54,145 nucleotides of DNA from Pseudomonadota bacterium (GTDB lineage Bacteria > Pseudomonadota > Gammaproteobacteria > Steroidobacterales > Woeseiaceae), in NCBI GenBank assembly GCA_022563255.1, contig JADFNS010000022.1, positions 1-54,145 on the forward strand, in the 5' to 3' direction. Positions 44,158 through 52,569 of this stretch are shown piece after piece. The first letter of the stretch is position 1. Each line of letters opens with the position of its first letter. The position numbers were made by a program, and so were the translations under genes. Below the pieces are notes generated by a model. It saw nothing but the letters and a program-made list of their open reading frames with translations, made no database searches and was not told the DNA's origin.

Positions 44158-46047
44158 TTACAGCGTGCCCGCTGCTGCCAGGCTCTGCACGGCGCGGTGC
44201 GCCTCTTCAATAGCGGACTCGGTCATGGCGTTGGATGAAGCGTCGGTGCCGGCGATCGCAATGTTGCCAATCGACTGCCGCGCATCGACCCACGGGCGGC
44301 GTTCGTGTCGCCAATACTCCGGCCACCACGCGACGTCACCAGACCTGGCATCCACCGAGTACGCGTAGCCGTGCGGCCAGCGGTTAACGGTGATGCCGGC
44401 GATATCGCGTGCCGGATCGAACCCACCCGGGCCAAGCACGCGGCCCAGCTGCTCACGCACGTTACGCTCGAACGTCTCGAACGGCATCTCGAACAAGGTA
44501 CGCCGCCCCGCCCTGAACTGCTCGGCGGCAGGTAGCCCCGGCTCAAGCGGTATGTGCTGCAGATGCAGAACGACCGGATCGTCGGGTGATTGGGACGGCT
44601 CGTAGTCATCCAGGCTCGCCTGGTAACTGATCATCACGGTCTGGAAAAAACTGCCGGGGCAATAGGCGCGCCGCATTCCGAGTTTGGCCATGCTTCGCCA
44701 GTTGCGTATCAGGACACTCAGGTAAACAAGCGGCGCGCGTACGGAGTTGCCCTGCGCTGCAGCCTGCTCTTGTGGTACGTCGGGACAGACATGCGGCAAC
44801 ATCGCATGGTAGCCGGCCCAGACCACCTTGCTCGCTGTCACGGTCCGAGCCTTACCTTCGTTCACGTAGGTGACGTCGACGTCGGCGTCGAGTTGGCCAT
44901 CGCGATGACGCAATTCGACCACGGTACTGCTCAGGCGGATACGCGTCGGGTTTTCTGCTGCATCAAGCGTTGAGTAGTCAAAGCGCGCCGAAACAATATC
45001 CGCCATCGAGTCTCCCGGCGCCACTCCCGGAACGAGCTTGCGCACGAGCAAGCGGGCGATCGAGGCATTGCCATCCGGGAAATTGAAGTTTCCCCCCTGT
45101 TCCGCTTCACCGCCCTCTTCTCGATAGCCAATGTCCATTCCGGCAAACCCGGGATATCCTTCGAACCAGGCCATCCATGCCGGCAACGCGTCTGCACCGA
45201 TCGCCCACACACCATGAGGCCACTTCTGCACCAAGGTGAGCACTTCGTCGCCTACGCCAGCGTACTTCTCGAGGTAATCACGCCAGCTGAGAGACTCGAC
45301 GATGGCGCGTCGCTCCGCTGTGGTCATGCCCGCGAGGTAGTCTTCCTTGTCAGCAGTCAGCCGTGCGAGTTCTGCCTTGGCTTTTGACGACAGCGGCGCA
45401 TCTGCCATCGCTTCTGTGAACCAGATCCGACCTTCAGCGAGAAAGTCCGCACCGAATGTCTCCTTGTCGAAGAACGTGACGGTCCCAAGTCCGAGCGACT
45501 TGAGGAGCTTGCGGTGCGGGGAGTCGGAATACCGATCGACATCGATGCCGATTTCACTGATCACTTGTTTGGCGACGGCTGGGTAGGCTTTCGACGCATC
45601 CATCATCATGGTGCCGCCGTAGCCGACGTAGGTGCGACCGTCGAGCACGAACTCATTGCGTTTCGCATGGCCGCCGAAGTCGTCGTGATTGTCGAGGAGC
45701 AGGATGCTCGCGTTCGGATCGACATCGCGACGATAAATGTATGCGGCCGACAGGCCACTGATGCCTGCACCAACGACGACGAGGTCGTAGTGCTGATCAA
45801 TGCGATCAGCCTGCCAGCGCTGACCCTGAACGGCGGCGTGTGCCACTTCGAATGAACCAGGGTGAGCGCCGCGCATGCCCGTCGCGGCTGGAGGATAGTA
45901 TGGTGCAGACGCCGCCGCGATCGGATCCCCGTTTCTTGCACAGGCGGGCACGAGTGATGCGCCGATCGCGACACCGACTCCGTTCAGGAAGTCCCTTCTG
46001 GAAATTGCCCGGCCCATGCCCAGGCGCCGATCACACGAGTCCATCAA
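44158..46047 (-). CDS. spdH: Tat-exported spermidine dehydrogenase-like FAD enzyme
   Basis: The 629-residue protein starts with a cytosolic tag and a twin-arginine signal (LGMGRAISRRDFLNGVGVAI; RR near residue 17), so it is exported folded with its flavin. The FAD motif YDLVVVGAGISGLSAAYIYR is near residue 88, with GGHAKRNEFVLDG and YGGTMMMDASKAYP following. This start and the overall length match the SpdH family, known from Pseudomonas, which cleaves spermidine to 1,3-diaminopropane and 4-aminobutyraldehyde. The C-terminus has GNIAIAGTDASSNAMTESAIEEA (key block AGTDASSNAMTE). The product aldehyde could feed the PuuC-like dehydrogenase. It is convergent with the aminotransferase and ends seven bases from it. 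Confidence 0.83.
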   Translation of the reverse strand: MMDSCDRRLGMGRAISRRDFLNGVGVAIGASLVPACARNGDPIAAASAPYYPPAATGMRGAHPGSFEVAHAAVQGQRWQADRIDQHYDLVVVGAGISGLSAAYIYRRDVDPNASILLLDNHDDFGGHAKRNEFVLDGRTYVGYGGTMMMDASKAYPAVAKQVISEIGIDVDRYSDSPHRKLLKSLGLGTVTFFDKETFGADFLAEGRIWFTEAMADAPLSSKAKAELARLTADKEDYLAGMTTAERRAIVESLSWRDYLEKYAGVGDEVLTLVQKWPHGVWAIGADALPAWMAWFEGYPGFAGMDIGYREEGGEAEQGGNFNFPDGNASIARLLVRKLVPGVAPGDSMADIVSARFDYSTLDAAENPTRIRLSSTVVELRHRDGQLDADVDVTYVNEGKARTVTASKVVWAGYHAMLPHVCPDVPQEQAAAQGNSVRAPLVYLSVLIRNWRSMAKLGMRRAYCPGSFFQTVMISYQASLDDYEPSQSPDDPVVLHLQHIPLEPGLPAAEQFRAGRRTLFEMPFETFERNVREQLGRVLGPGGFDPARDIAGITVNRWPHGYAYSVDARSGDVAWWPEYWRHERRPWVDARQSIGNIAIAGTDASSNAMTESAIEEAHRAVQSLAAAGTL

Positions 46048-46147
46048 ACACGCTCCAAAACGCAGCTTTCATGCAAGCATAGTTGGTTTCGCCGCCAGCA
46101 CAAGACTGTCGCTATCTGGGTGCGCAGTATCATCGAGGTTTCGTATC

Positions 46148-46225
46148 GTGACTAACGATTTTCCAGGGCCCAAAACGCACGCGGCTCTCGAAGGCGGCAT
46201 TTCGTTTTTATGGCGCTCCGCTTAG
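46148..46225 (+). pseudogene. 5' remnant of the class III aminotransferase gene
   Basis: GTG 46148 opens TNDFPGPKTHAALEGGISF, which aligns with the first codons of the aminotransferase at 42745 (VDGFPGPKTRAALERGIPLF). By eye about 50 of 61 bases from TATCGTG onward agree. After codon 20 the similarity stops and a TAG ends the frame at 46225. It is therefore a duplicated fragment in the same orientation, wedged between the spermidine dehydrogenase and dienelactone hydrolase genes. The divergence suggests it is not recent. Confidence 0.75.
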
Positions 46226-47097
46226 GATAATTCGCGTTCGAACAGCGCCAACAGCCGGCTCCATGCGCGTTCCGCCTGCTCTTCGTTGTAAACCGCAGAG
46301 TCTGGCGGGCACCATCCGTGCAGCGTACCTTCATAGACTTCGATCTCCGCCTCTACATCTGCTTTGTCGAATGCCTCGCGTAGCAGCACCTTTTCATCAG
46401 GATTGCGCCTGTCGTCATTTTCAGCTATGGCGATCAGCAACCCGGCGTTCATCTGCGATGCCAACAGGTGCGGGCTGTCTTCTGCGTCGGTCACCAGACC
46501 ACCGCCGTGAAACGAGCCGCCGGCACCAATGCGATCCGGCATCGCCGCAGCCAGCCGCAGTGTATAGGAGCCGGTCATGCAGTATCCGGTGGTGCCGATC
46601 TTGCGGCTGTTGTCGACCGCTGGCTGCTTGTCGAGGTACTCGACAAACGCCCGACCATCTGTGACACAGGTTTTCGGTGACAACGTCCTGGCATGAGGCA
46701 TTAAAAGATCGCGAATACCTGGATCACGAAACGTCTTCCCCTCGGGCACCACAGCACCCCGTGCCGTTCGATAGTAGGGATTTACCACCAGCACTGAATA
46801 TCCGGACTCTGCCAGGCGCTTACCCATCGCGCGAAACGCCGGACGTATACTGACAATGTCTGGCCAGACAATAACGGCAGCGTGATTCCCGCTTGCCGGA
46901 TGCACGAAATAACAATCGGCCTTACCATCGGGCGTATCTACCATGACGTCCTGCTCAACCACGTCAAGTGCGTTGGCAACCGTCGGCAACAGCATGGCCA
47001 GCGCAGCACCCGCTCCGCGTATGTTGAACTGCCGGCGCGTCAAGCCATTCCGGCGCAGGTATTCTTCGGCATCTTTATTGGTCAGTTCATCACACAT
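46222..47097 (-). CDS. Dienelactone hydrolase family protein
   Basis: The start at ATG 47097 (MCDELTNKD) is chosen for its GGAG site seven bases upstream; the frame is open to 47133. The 291-residue protein has a twin-arginine-like stretch (NGLTRRQFNIRGAG, about 18) before a hydrophobic segment, so it may be exported. The alpha/beta hydrolase core follows, with the cysteine nucleophile of the DLH family in GTTGYCMTGSY near residue 158, an Asp in AENDDRRNPDE, and the His in GTLHGWCPPDS near residue 265. Substrates in this family are lactones or other esters; none is indicated here. Confidence 0.84.
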   Translation of the reverse strand: MCDELTNKDAEEYLRRNGLTRRQFNIRGAGAALAMLLPTVANALDVVEQDVMVDTPDGKADCYFVHPASGNHAAVIVWPDIVSIRPAFRAMGKRLAESGYSVLVVNPYYRTARGAVVPEGKTFRDPGIRDLLMPHARTLSPKTCVTDGRAFVEYLDKQPAVDNSRKIGTTGYCMTGSYTLRLAAAMPDRIGAGGSFHGGGLVTDAEDSPHLLASQMNAGLLIAIAENDDRRNPDEKVLLREAFDKADVEAEIEVYEGTLHGWCPPDSAVYNEEQAERAWSRLLALFERELS

Positions 47098-47405
47098 GGC
47101 GGTCTCCAGATTTTTCGACGTTCGCCGGCCCACTGTACTCGACCCATAGCGAAAGGGGCTCAGGGAAGATAAATATTAGTACACGACGCGCTATACATGA
47201 ACGCAAGAGATTCACAAACGAGGGTGTGTTCGCAAAACGAGCGCCTGATATGATGATTTTCCAACCTCAGTCTTGGTATCAATTACAGGGGACAGGTCGA
47301 TCTCGGTCTCTGGCGCCCGCTCCACTCCGTCATCAACCATTCAGCGTGCTCTGATATTCTTGACCGATTGTAAAGAATGCATTCGATGCGGGGAGTCGCT
47401 CGGTA
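47098..47405. other. Intergenic region without recognisable genes
   Basis: This 308-base stretch separates divergent genes. Short runs such as GGTATCAATTACAGGGGACAG recall sequences seen near insertion elements, but no transposase remnant, tRNA or clear hairpin was found. Promoters for both flanking genes are expected here, yet no convincing -35/-10 pair stands out. Confidence 0.4.
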
Positions 47406-48872
47406 ATGGGGACATCTTTATTCTGGTTGCTGCGCGTGGGTTGGATTGTCACGCTTTTACCGTGGTTGTTCTTCGCCTTCGGCTCACTGATCACCCACGC
47501 GGACGACAGCTTCATACTGTGGTATCCCGTGGCGATGCTTGCCATCATCGTGCCCGCGGAGGTATTGCGGGCGTACGGCCACCTAAAAACTGCCTGGATT
47601 GTCGGAATAATCCCTCTGCTGCTGGTCGCACTTTTCCTGATCCCGTTGCTTACCGGGCCGTATGAAGGATTCAGGGGTGTACCTGACGAAGGCCCGTATA
47701 TCGAGTATTACGATAGCGGGCAGATCAAGGCCGAAGGCACCTGGGTGCGCCATGCAGCGAGCCCCTCTTTTCACTACCATACGGACCAGGAACGGCCCAG
47801 GGCGCATGCGGCTAACGACGGCCCCCGGACGACGTGGCACCCGAACGGCCAGAAAGCATCGGCAGGTGAATTCATCGACGGCGAGGAGACCGGCGCCTGG
47901 ACCACCTGGCACCCGAATGGCCAGATGAGCTCGCAAGGCAACTACGTCAGCCCCGGCGTTCGCGGAGGCCTGTGGGGGAGAAGAAAAGGGCAAAAGATCG
48001 GCGCCTGGACAAAGTGGCACGCGAACGGGGTCAAGGCATCCGAAGAGATGTATGAGGATGAAGTCAACGACGGTGGCACTATCACGTTCAGTCCAGGTGG
48101 TCCACATCCCACTGGGACGTGGACTACCTGGTACGAGAACGGCGAGCGACACATGGAAAAAGTCTACGTGGGCAGACTCAGCGAGCGGGTGCGGGAAACA
48201 ACGTGGCGCGAAAACGGCCAGAAGTGGGACGAAACGCTGTACGAAGACGGCCGGCCGGCGTTGAAAACAAATTGGCACGAGAATGGCCAAAAGCGGGAAG
48301 AAATAGGCTACGTGGACGGGCAAATTGACGTGGCGACAAGCTGGTTGGATAGCGGAAAAATGATCGAGCAGTCGCTCTACGCGGACGGATCGAAAACTTC
48401 GCACACAATCTGGTTCGAGAACGGGCAACAGAGCCTCGAAGAGACTTTCGCCAACGCGCGACGCGATGGATTCAGAGCCACGTGGTATGAGAACGGGCAG
48501 CCAAAGTTTCGGGCCGATTATGTTGGCGGCGAACTGGCGGGCCCACTGGTGGAATGGGACGAGGACGGGACCAAGGTTTTCGAGATGCCTGTCGATTCAC
48601 AGGCGGCAACCTACGGTGATGGAAACCCGTACTGCTACGGCACGCCCAACAGTCTGGACGACTGGCGCCCCAGGGGTAATCAAACGACGCAAAGCCTCAC
48701 TTCAGAACTACGCAAGGTCCTGAGCAACCGGTACAGCCCGAGCAACGAAAGAAACAAATATCATTGCTTCCTGCTGGATGCCTGTAGTGGCGGGCGCGGG
48801 CGCTCCCGAAACGATTTTTGTTTCAAGTGGGCCGAGTCGGCGGAGGGTGAGGCGATTCCGTGGGTTGAATAA
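47406..48872 (+). CDS. Membrane-anchored MORN/YwqK-like repeat protein
   Basis: This 488-residue protein starts at ATG 47406 with three hydrophobic spans (about residues 5-27, 35-55 and 60-82). Then come about ten copies of a roughly 23-residue repeat of the form TTWxxNGQxxxExxYxDG, for example TTWHPNGQKASAGEFIDG and TNWHENGQKREEIGYVDG. These are MORN-type repeats of the kind called YwqK antitoxin-like in databases; that label says little about function. A Cys-containing C-terminal tail (CYGTPNSLDDWRP, CFLLDACSGG, CFKW) is not recognised. The repeat face is probably outside the membrane layer; ligand unknown. Confidence 0.75.
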   Translation: MGTSLFWLLRVGWIVTLLPWLFFAFGSLITHADDSFILWYPVAMLAIIVPAEVLRAYGHLKTAWIVGIIPLLLVALFLIPLLTGPYEGFRGVPDEGPYIEYYDSGQIKAEGTWVRHAASPSFHYHTDQERPRAHAANDGPRTTWHPNGQKASAGEFIDGEETGAWTTWHPNGQMSSQGNYVSPGVRGGLWGRRKGQKIGAWTKWHANGVKASEEMYEDEVNDGGTITFSPGGPHPTGTWTTWYENGERHMEKVYVGRLSERVRETTWRENGQKWDETLYEDGRPALKTNWHENGQKREEIGYVDGQIDVATSWLDSGKMIEQSLYADGSKTSHTIWFENGQQSLEETFANARRDGFRATWYENGQPKFRADYVGGELAGPLVEWDEDGTKVFEMPVDSQAATYGDGNPYCYGTPNSLDDWRPRGNQTTQSLTSELRKVLSNRYSPSNERNKYHCFLLDACSGGRGRSRNDFCFKWAESAEGEAIPWVE

Positions 48873-48884
48873 TGAATGGTGGCC

Positions 48885-49257
48885 CACCCGATAATTCGGA
48901 TCCGGGCACATCCAGCTTCCTGACCCTCGCTCCGGTCGCTATGATCAGATTTTCCTACCGGTAGGCATTGTTGTCTGCATCGACCACTGTCTTGTCCGCA
49001 AGATCGATACTGGCGACCGTGGTACCGAAGTGTAGTTCAACATCAGGGTTGTCGTAAAAAGACGGTAGCTTGATGTACAGGCGTTCCACCGACAATTCGC
49101 CTGCGAGGAATTTTTTAGATAATGGTGGGCGCTGATGCGGGTAGTGTTCTTCTTCTCCGATAAGAGTGATTTTCCCGTCATACTTTTTCTGTCGCAGCAT
49201 CACCATGACCTGACCTGCGGCGTGACCGGCTCCCACAATTACGATATTTTTCTTCAT
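48885..49257 (-). pseudogene. Ferredoxin/rubredoxin reductase remnant with nonsense codon
   Basis: From ATG 49257 the frame reads MKKNIVIVGAGHAAGQVMVM, then ITLIGEEEHYPHQRPPLSK and ELHFGTTVASIDLADKTV, the N-terminal FAD domain of ferredoxin-NAD reductases (BenC/CamA-like, normally about 400 residues). At YR a TAG at 48955 interrupts it, but the same frame continues ENLIIATGARVRKLDVPGSE, exactly as in the family. Resemblance ends near 48890, just past the MORN gene. The gene therefore has both a nonsense mutation and a 3' truncation. Confidence 0.85.
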
Positions 49258-49333
49258 CTACAGATTGGCTCCGGACATCCTTGTTACTCTACGCAATGTA
49301 GTACACGTCAGGTAGCATAAATGGGCAAAAACG

Positions 49334-50755
49334 ATGGTGACCCCGACAAAAACCATGGTGGACAAGATGGCTGAATACTTGCGGCATCGAAACTTGCTCC
49401 ATATCGTTTTTGTGGCATTGCTTGCAACTCTGATTGCTACGGAATCGCGCACCGCATCCACGGCGGAGGACGTGGTCGTAGCGATGCTCATGGAAGCCAA
49501 ACCGTATCACACGATTTCGGCGGAGCTATTCGAGGAACTCGGCTGGAACCTGCCCGACGGCGGTAATACCGTCAAAGCGCTGGCTGACGCTACTCCGGGT
49601 GGTGCGCTGGATCCGCGACAACTGGAATCGTTAGCGGCTGACAAGCTCGGCTATCAGGCGACCTGGCACGAAGAAAGATACCAGGTCTACGGCCTTGACT
49701 GGGACATACCTGGCCTGCATCTGGTACCGGAAGATCCGTTACCGGGTTTGCCTACTATGGTCATAATCAATGGTGGTGCTGCGAACTGGTACGAGTTCTA
49801 TTTGGATCCGTTAAACCGGGCAGGACTCGGTCAGTATCTGGCGCAAAGGATACCGGTGCTACTTCTGAGCATTCCGGGAAATTATCGCCATGGCGGCTGG
49901 ATTGAAAACGAGTTCGACAAACGAATTCCAGGATATCTGCTTGACCGTGATGTATCGCCGCAAGAGGCTGCCATTCGTAACGCTGTCTATACATTCAGGG
50001 TTGTCAGCGAAGGCGTAAAGGCAATCGTGGAAAAGGTAGTGCACGGACCGGCCGTCATCATCGGCCACTCAACTGGCGGTGAAGTCCAGTTCATTCTGAA
50101 AAATACCAGCCTGCGTAGCAAGCTGCGCGACCTGTCGATCGGCTGGGGCACCGGTGGACCCGCGAGCATGCGCACCATGCAGGAATTTCGTGGTATTCGG
50201 CAGCCCGGGCGCGACCCGCACATCAGTCAATTGCGTGCACGGACGGCTGACCAGTACGCTAACGGTTACCTTGGTCCGCTGAATCCTTTCTGGAATCCGG
50301 ATAAATCAAGACAGGCGATGGCGGAAGAGTGGATGGGGAGGGAGCAACGCCGACGCGCACAGTTCAAGCAACCGTTGCAAGACATTGAGCATTCCAGCGC
50401 CGTCAACTTGAGCGCAGATATCGAAGCTCAGATTCGTGACGTTCTTCGAGACAATACGTTGGACGTTGATGCCGATGAAGTTATTGCTGATCTGTTCAGT
50501 ACGATGCGCTCACCGATTACCGATTACAGAAAAATGATCTGGACAACTGCACTTCTAGATGCCGGCCATTGGAACACCGATCCGGCAAAGGCGCGCGAAT
50601 TGCGCGTTGCTGAGGAATTTCGCGAAGCCAATCCCACAATCGAAATACGTATCTTGTTGTTCGATGTTCCCATGACGCATTACGGTCACATCGAGAAACC
50701 GCGGCAACTCGCGGGCGGGCTTGTGGCGGCGTTACGTTGGTTGACTACTCCCTAG
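49334..50755 (+). CDS. Exported alpha/beta hydrolase
   Basis: The 473-residue protein starts at ATG 49334 (or 49355) and has a hydrophobic export signal near residues 20-38. The alpha/beta-hydrolase fold is shown by [20 protein letters not shown] (oxyanion-side GG near residue 141), the serine elbow [11 protein letters not shown] near residue 244 and a late [18 protein letters not shown] that supplies the His near residue 446. Total length exceeds most hydrolases because of an insert (residues about 290-400). No specific family was recognised. It ends five bases before the dnaA remnant and is on the same strand. Confidence 0.72.
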   Translation: MVTPTKTMVDKMAEYLRHRNLLHIVFVALLATLIATESRTASTAEDVVVAMLMEAKPYHTISAELFEELGWNLPDGGNTVKALADATPGGALDPRQLESLAADKLGYQATWHEERYQVYGLDWDIPGLHLVPEDPLPGLPTMVIINGGAANWYEFYLDPLNRAGLGQYLAQRIPVLLLSIPGNYRHGGWIENEFDKRIPGYLLDRDVSPQEAAIRNAVYTFRVVSEGVKAIVEKVVHGPAVIIGHSTGGEVQFILKNTSLRSKLRDLSIGWGTGGPASMRTMQEFRGIRQPGRDPHISQLRARTADQYANGYLGPLNPFWNPDKSRQAMAEEWMGREQRRRAQFKQPLQDIEHSSAVNLSADIEAQIRDVLRDNTLDVDADEVIADLFSTMRSPITDYRKMIWTTALLDAGHWNTDPAKARELRVAEEFREANPTIEIRILLFDVPMTHYGHIEKPRQLAGGLVAALRWLTTP

Positions 50756-50759
50756 GCTG

Positions 50760-51245
50760 GTGCATGAGCAATATTCACTAGGCGAGATGCTCCCTGAAGA
50801 AGTCGCTTTTTTCATTGCTAAGCGCATTCGATCGAACGTTCGTGAGCTCGAGGGTGCCTTACGTCGAGTCATCGCCAACTCCCGTTTCACCGGTCTGCCG
50901 ATCAGCGTGGATTTTGCCAAAGAGGCGCTCAAGGATTTACTTGCTTTACAGGACCGACTTGTTTCTATTGAAAATATCCAGAAAACAGTCGCGGATTACT
51001 TCAAAATTCGTGTTGCGGAGCTGCTGTCAAAACGGCGCAGCCGATCTATCGCGCGGCCAAGACAAATTGCGATGACGCTAGCCAAGGAACTGACAAACCA
51101 CAGCTTATCGGAGATTGGAGAGGCTTTTGGCGGCCGTGACCACACAACAGTTCTGCACGGTTGCCGCAGAATAGCGGCTTTGCGCGAAACCGAAAAACGG
51201 GTAGAGGAGGATTATGTGAATCTGTTGAGAACCCTGACCACTTGA
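50760..51245 (+). pseudogene. dnaA: dnaA remnant: C-terminal part of domain III plus domain IV
   Basis: Only 161 residues of the usual roughly 450 remain. Family sequence begins abruptly at [20 protein letters not shown] (end of the AAA+ domain). It runs through the sensor-2 region ([11 protein letters not shown]) into an intact DNA-binding domain IV with [13 protein letters not shown] and [15 protein letters not shown], the DnaA signature that reads the DnaA box. Domains I-II, Walker A, Walker B and the initiator motif are absent. No ribosome site precedes the GTG at 50760, and the hydrolase gene ends five bases before it. A functional dnaA must exist elsewhere, or this is an assembly or rearrangement breakpoint. 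Confidence 0.9.
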
Positions 51246-51254
51246 TGTGGATAA
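51246..51254 (-). promoter_or_regulatory. DnaA box (consensus)
   Basis: TGTGGATAA on the plus strand is a perfect inverted TTATCCACA box. It starts right after the stop codon of the dnaA remnant. Confidence 0.85.
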
Positions 51255-51378
51255 ACCGTGAACAAAAATCACGGCTTTATTTACGCACAGCTAATACATA
51301 CCACCCAAGCATCGAATACCGTGGTTTTCGCTTACTAAATTCATATGTAACATATTGATTTTAATAAATAAAATAAAG

Positions 51379-51387
51379 TTATCCACA
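51379..51387 (+). promoter_or_regulatory. DnaA box (consensus)
   Basis: A perfect TTATCCACA box on the plus strand, inside AT-rich sequence 14 bases before the trinucleotide repeat. Confidence 0.88.
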
Positions 51388-51456
51388 GGGCCAGGTACAC
51401 CTAATAATAATAATAATAGCCGACTTATTTTTAATATTTATTAACAGGTGGCATCA

Positions 51457-52554
51457 ATGAAGTTAACCGCAAGTCGCGAGGCCTTACTTAAACCATTACA
51501 GGCTGTGATTGGTGTTGTTGAGCGTCGGCAAACCATGCCAATCCTCGCGAACGTGTTGCTGATTGCCAGGGATGGACAAGTTGCGATCACAGCAACGGAT
51601 CTTGAGGTAGAACTCGTTGCGACGACAGAGGTCGAGGTTGAGACCGCCGGAGAAGTGACAGTACCTGGGCGTAAGCTGCTGGACATATGCCGGGCGTTGC
51701 CGGGCGACGCTAAAGTGTCGATGAATCTCAGCGGCGAGAAGCTGACTGTAAAATCGGGCCGAAGTAAGTTTACCCTCATGACATTGCCGGCAGCGGAATT
51801 TCCGACGATTGAGGATATTAATGCAGGGGAAAGTCTGCTGGTGTCGCAGGTCACATTGTCGAAGCTGCTCGATAAGACACATTTTTCCATGGCGCAACAG
51901 GATGTGCGCTATTACCTTAACGGGTTGTTGCTGGAGACCGGGCAAAAGTATTTGCGGGCGGTGGCGACAGATGGGCACAGGCTGGCGTTGTGCGAAGTAG
52001 AGTTGGACGATAAGAAAATGCCAGAGCAGCAAGTGATTGTCCCGCGGAAAGGTGTGCTGGAGTTACAGCGTCTATTGGGGAGCGAGGGAGAACTGGAGAT
52101 TGAGCTTGGCAGCAATCACATTCGCATTCAGCTTGAGGGAATACGTTTTACCTCAAAGCTGATCGATGGGCGGTTTCCCGAGTATGAACGCGTGATTCCG
52201 CAGGATACGAGTAACGAGCTAACAGTAGACAGGGAAGCCTTGCGTGGGGCGCTGCAGAGGACAGCGATCCTGTCGAATGAGAAATACCGGGGAATCCGGT
52301 TAATCATCAAGAAAGACGGGTTGTTGCTCCAGGCGCATAATCCCGAGCAGGAAGAAGCCGAGGAAGAGGTGGAAATATCTTATGCCGGTGATGACATTGA
52401 AATTGGCTTTAATGTGAATTACCTGCTCGAGGCCCTGGCGGCGATCGATTCAGAGGAGGTAGCGCTCGCAGTGGTAGATGGTAATTCGAGCTGCCTGCTT
52501 CGGGAGCCCGGTAACGCCAAATGCAAATACGTCGTGATGCCGATGCGGCTCTGA
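51457..52554 (+). CDS. dnaN: DNA polymerase III beta sliding clamp
   Basis: The start at ATG 51457 (MKLTASREALLKPLQAV) is chosen because AGGTGG lies six bases upstream; a GTG at 51448 would overlap this site. The 365-residue protein has the standard clamp length and end (GNAKCKYVVMPMRL). Typical blocks are ERRQTMPILANVLL, DGHRLALCEVEL, PRKGVLELQRLL, and EKYRGIRLIIKKDGLLL. The clamp ring tethers polymerase III to DNA and binds partner proteins in the hydrophobic cleft near the C-terminus. recF follows 15 bases later. Confidence 0.96.
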   Translation: MKLTASREALLKPLQAVIGVVERRQTMPILANVLLIARDGQVAITATDLEVELVATTEVEVETAGEVTVPGRKLLDICRALPGDAKVSMNLSGEKLTVKSGRSKFTLMTLPAAEFPTIEDINAGESLLVSQVTLSKLLDKTHFSMAQQDVRYYLNGLLLETGQKYLRAVATDGHRLALCEVELDDKKMPEQQVIVPRKGVLELQRLLGSEGELEIELGSNHIRIQLEGIRFTSKLIDGRFPEYERVIPQDTSNELTVDREALRGALQRTAILSNEKYRGIRLIIKKDGLLLQAHNPEQEEAEEEVEISYAGDDIEIGFNVNYLLEALAAIDSEEVALAVVDGNSSCLLREPGNAKCKYVVMPMRL

Positions 52555-52569
52555 TGATGAAGTGGTCGG

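Larger units (their letters stand above)
51246..51447 (+). other. oriC: Putative chromosomal replication origin (oriC)
   Basis: The dnaA-dnaN interval is AT-rich and holds two perfect DnaA boxes (51246-51254 and 51379-51387). A short GC-rich GGGCCAGG follows the second box. Next comes a trinucleotide repeat (51402-51419, TAA five times then TAG), which recalls DnaA-trio elements, and an AT-rich stretch to 51445 that could be the unwinding element. The position before dnaN is a common origin site. The register and orientation of the repeat do not match the published DnaA-trio layout exactly. Confidence 0.75.

Noticed and set aside
47800..48540. CRISPR-like or tandem DNA repeat
   Set aside because: The periodicity is at protein level (MORN repeats) with divergent DNA and no spacers.
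50760..51245. A complete Hda-like or short DnaA homologue
   Set aside because: Hda keeps the AAA+ domain and lacks domain IV; here the reverse is seen, so it is a dnaA remnant.
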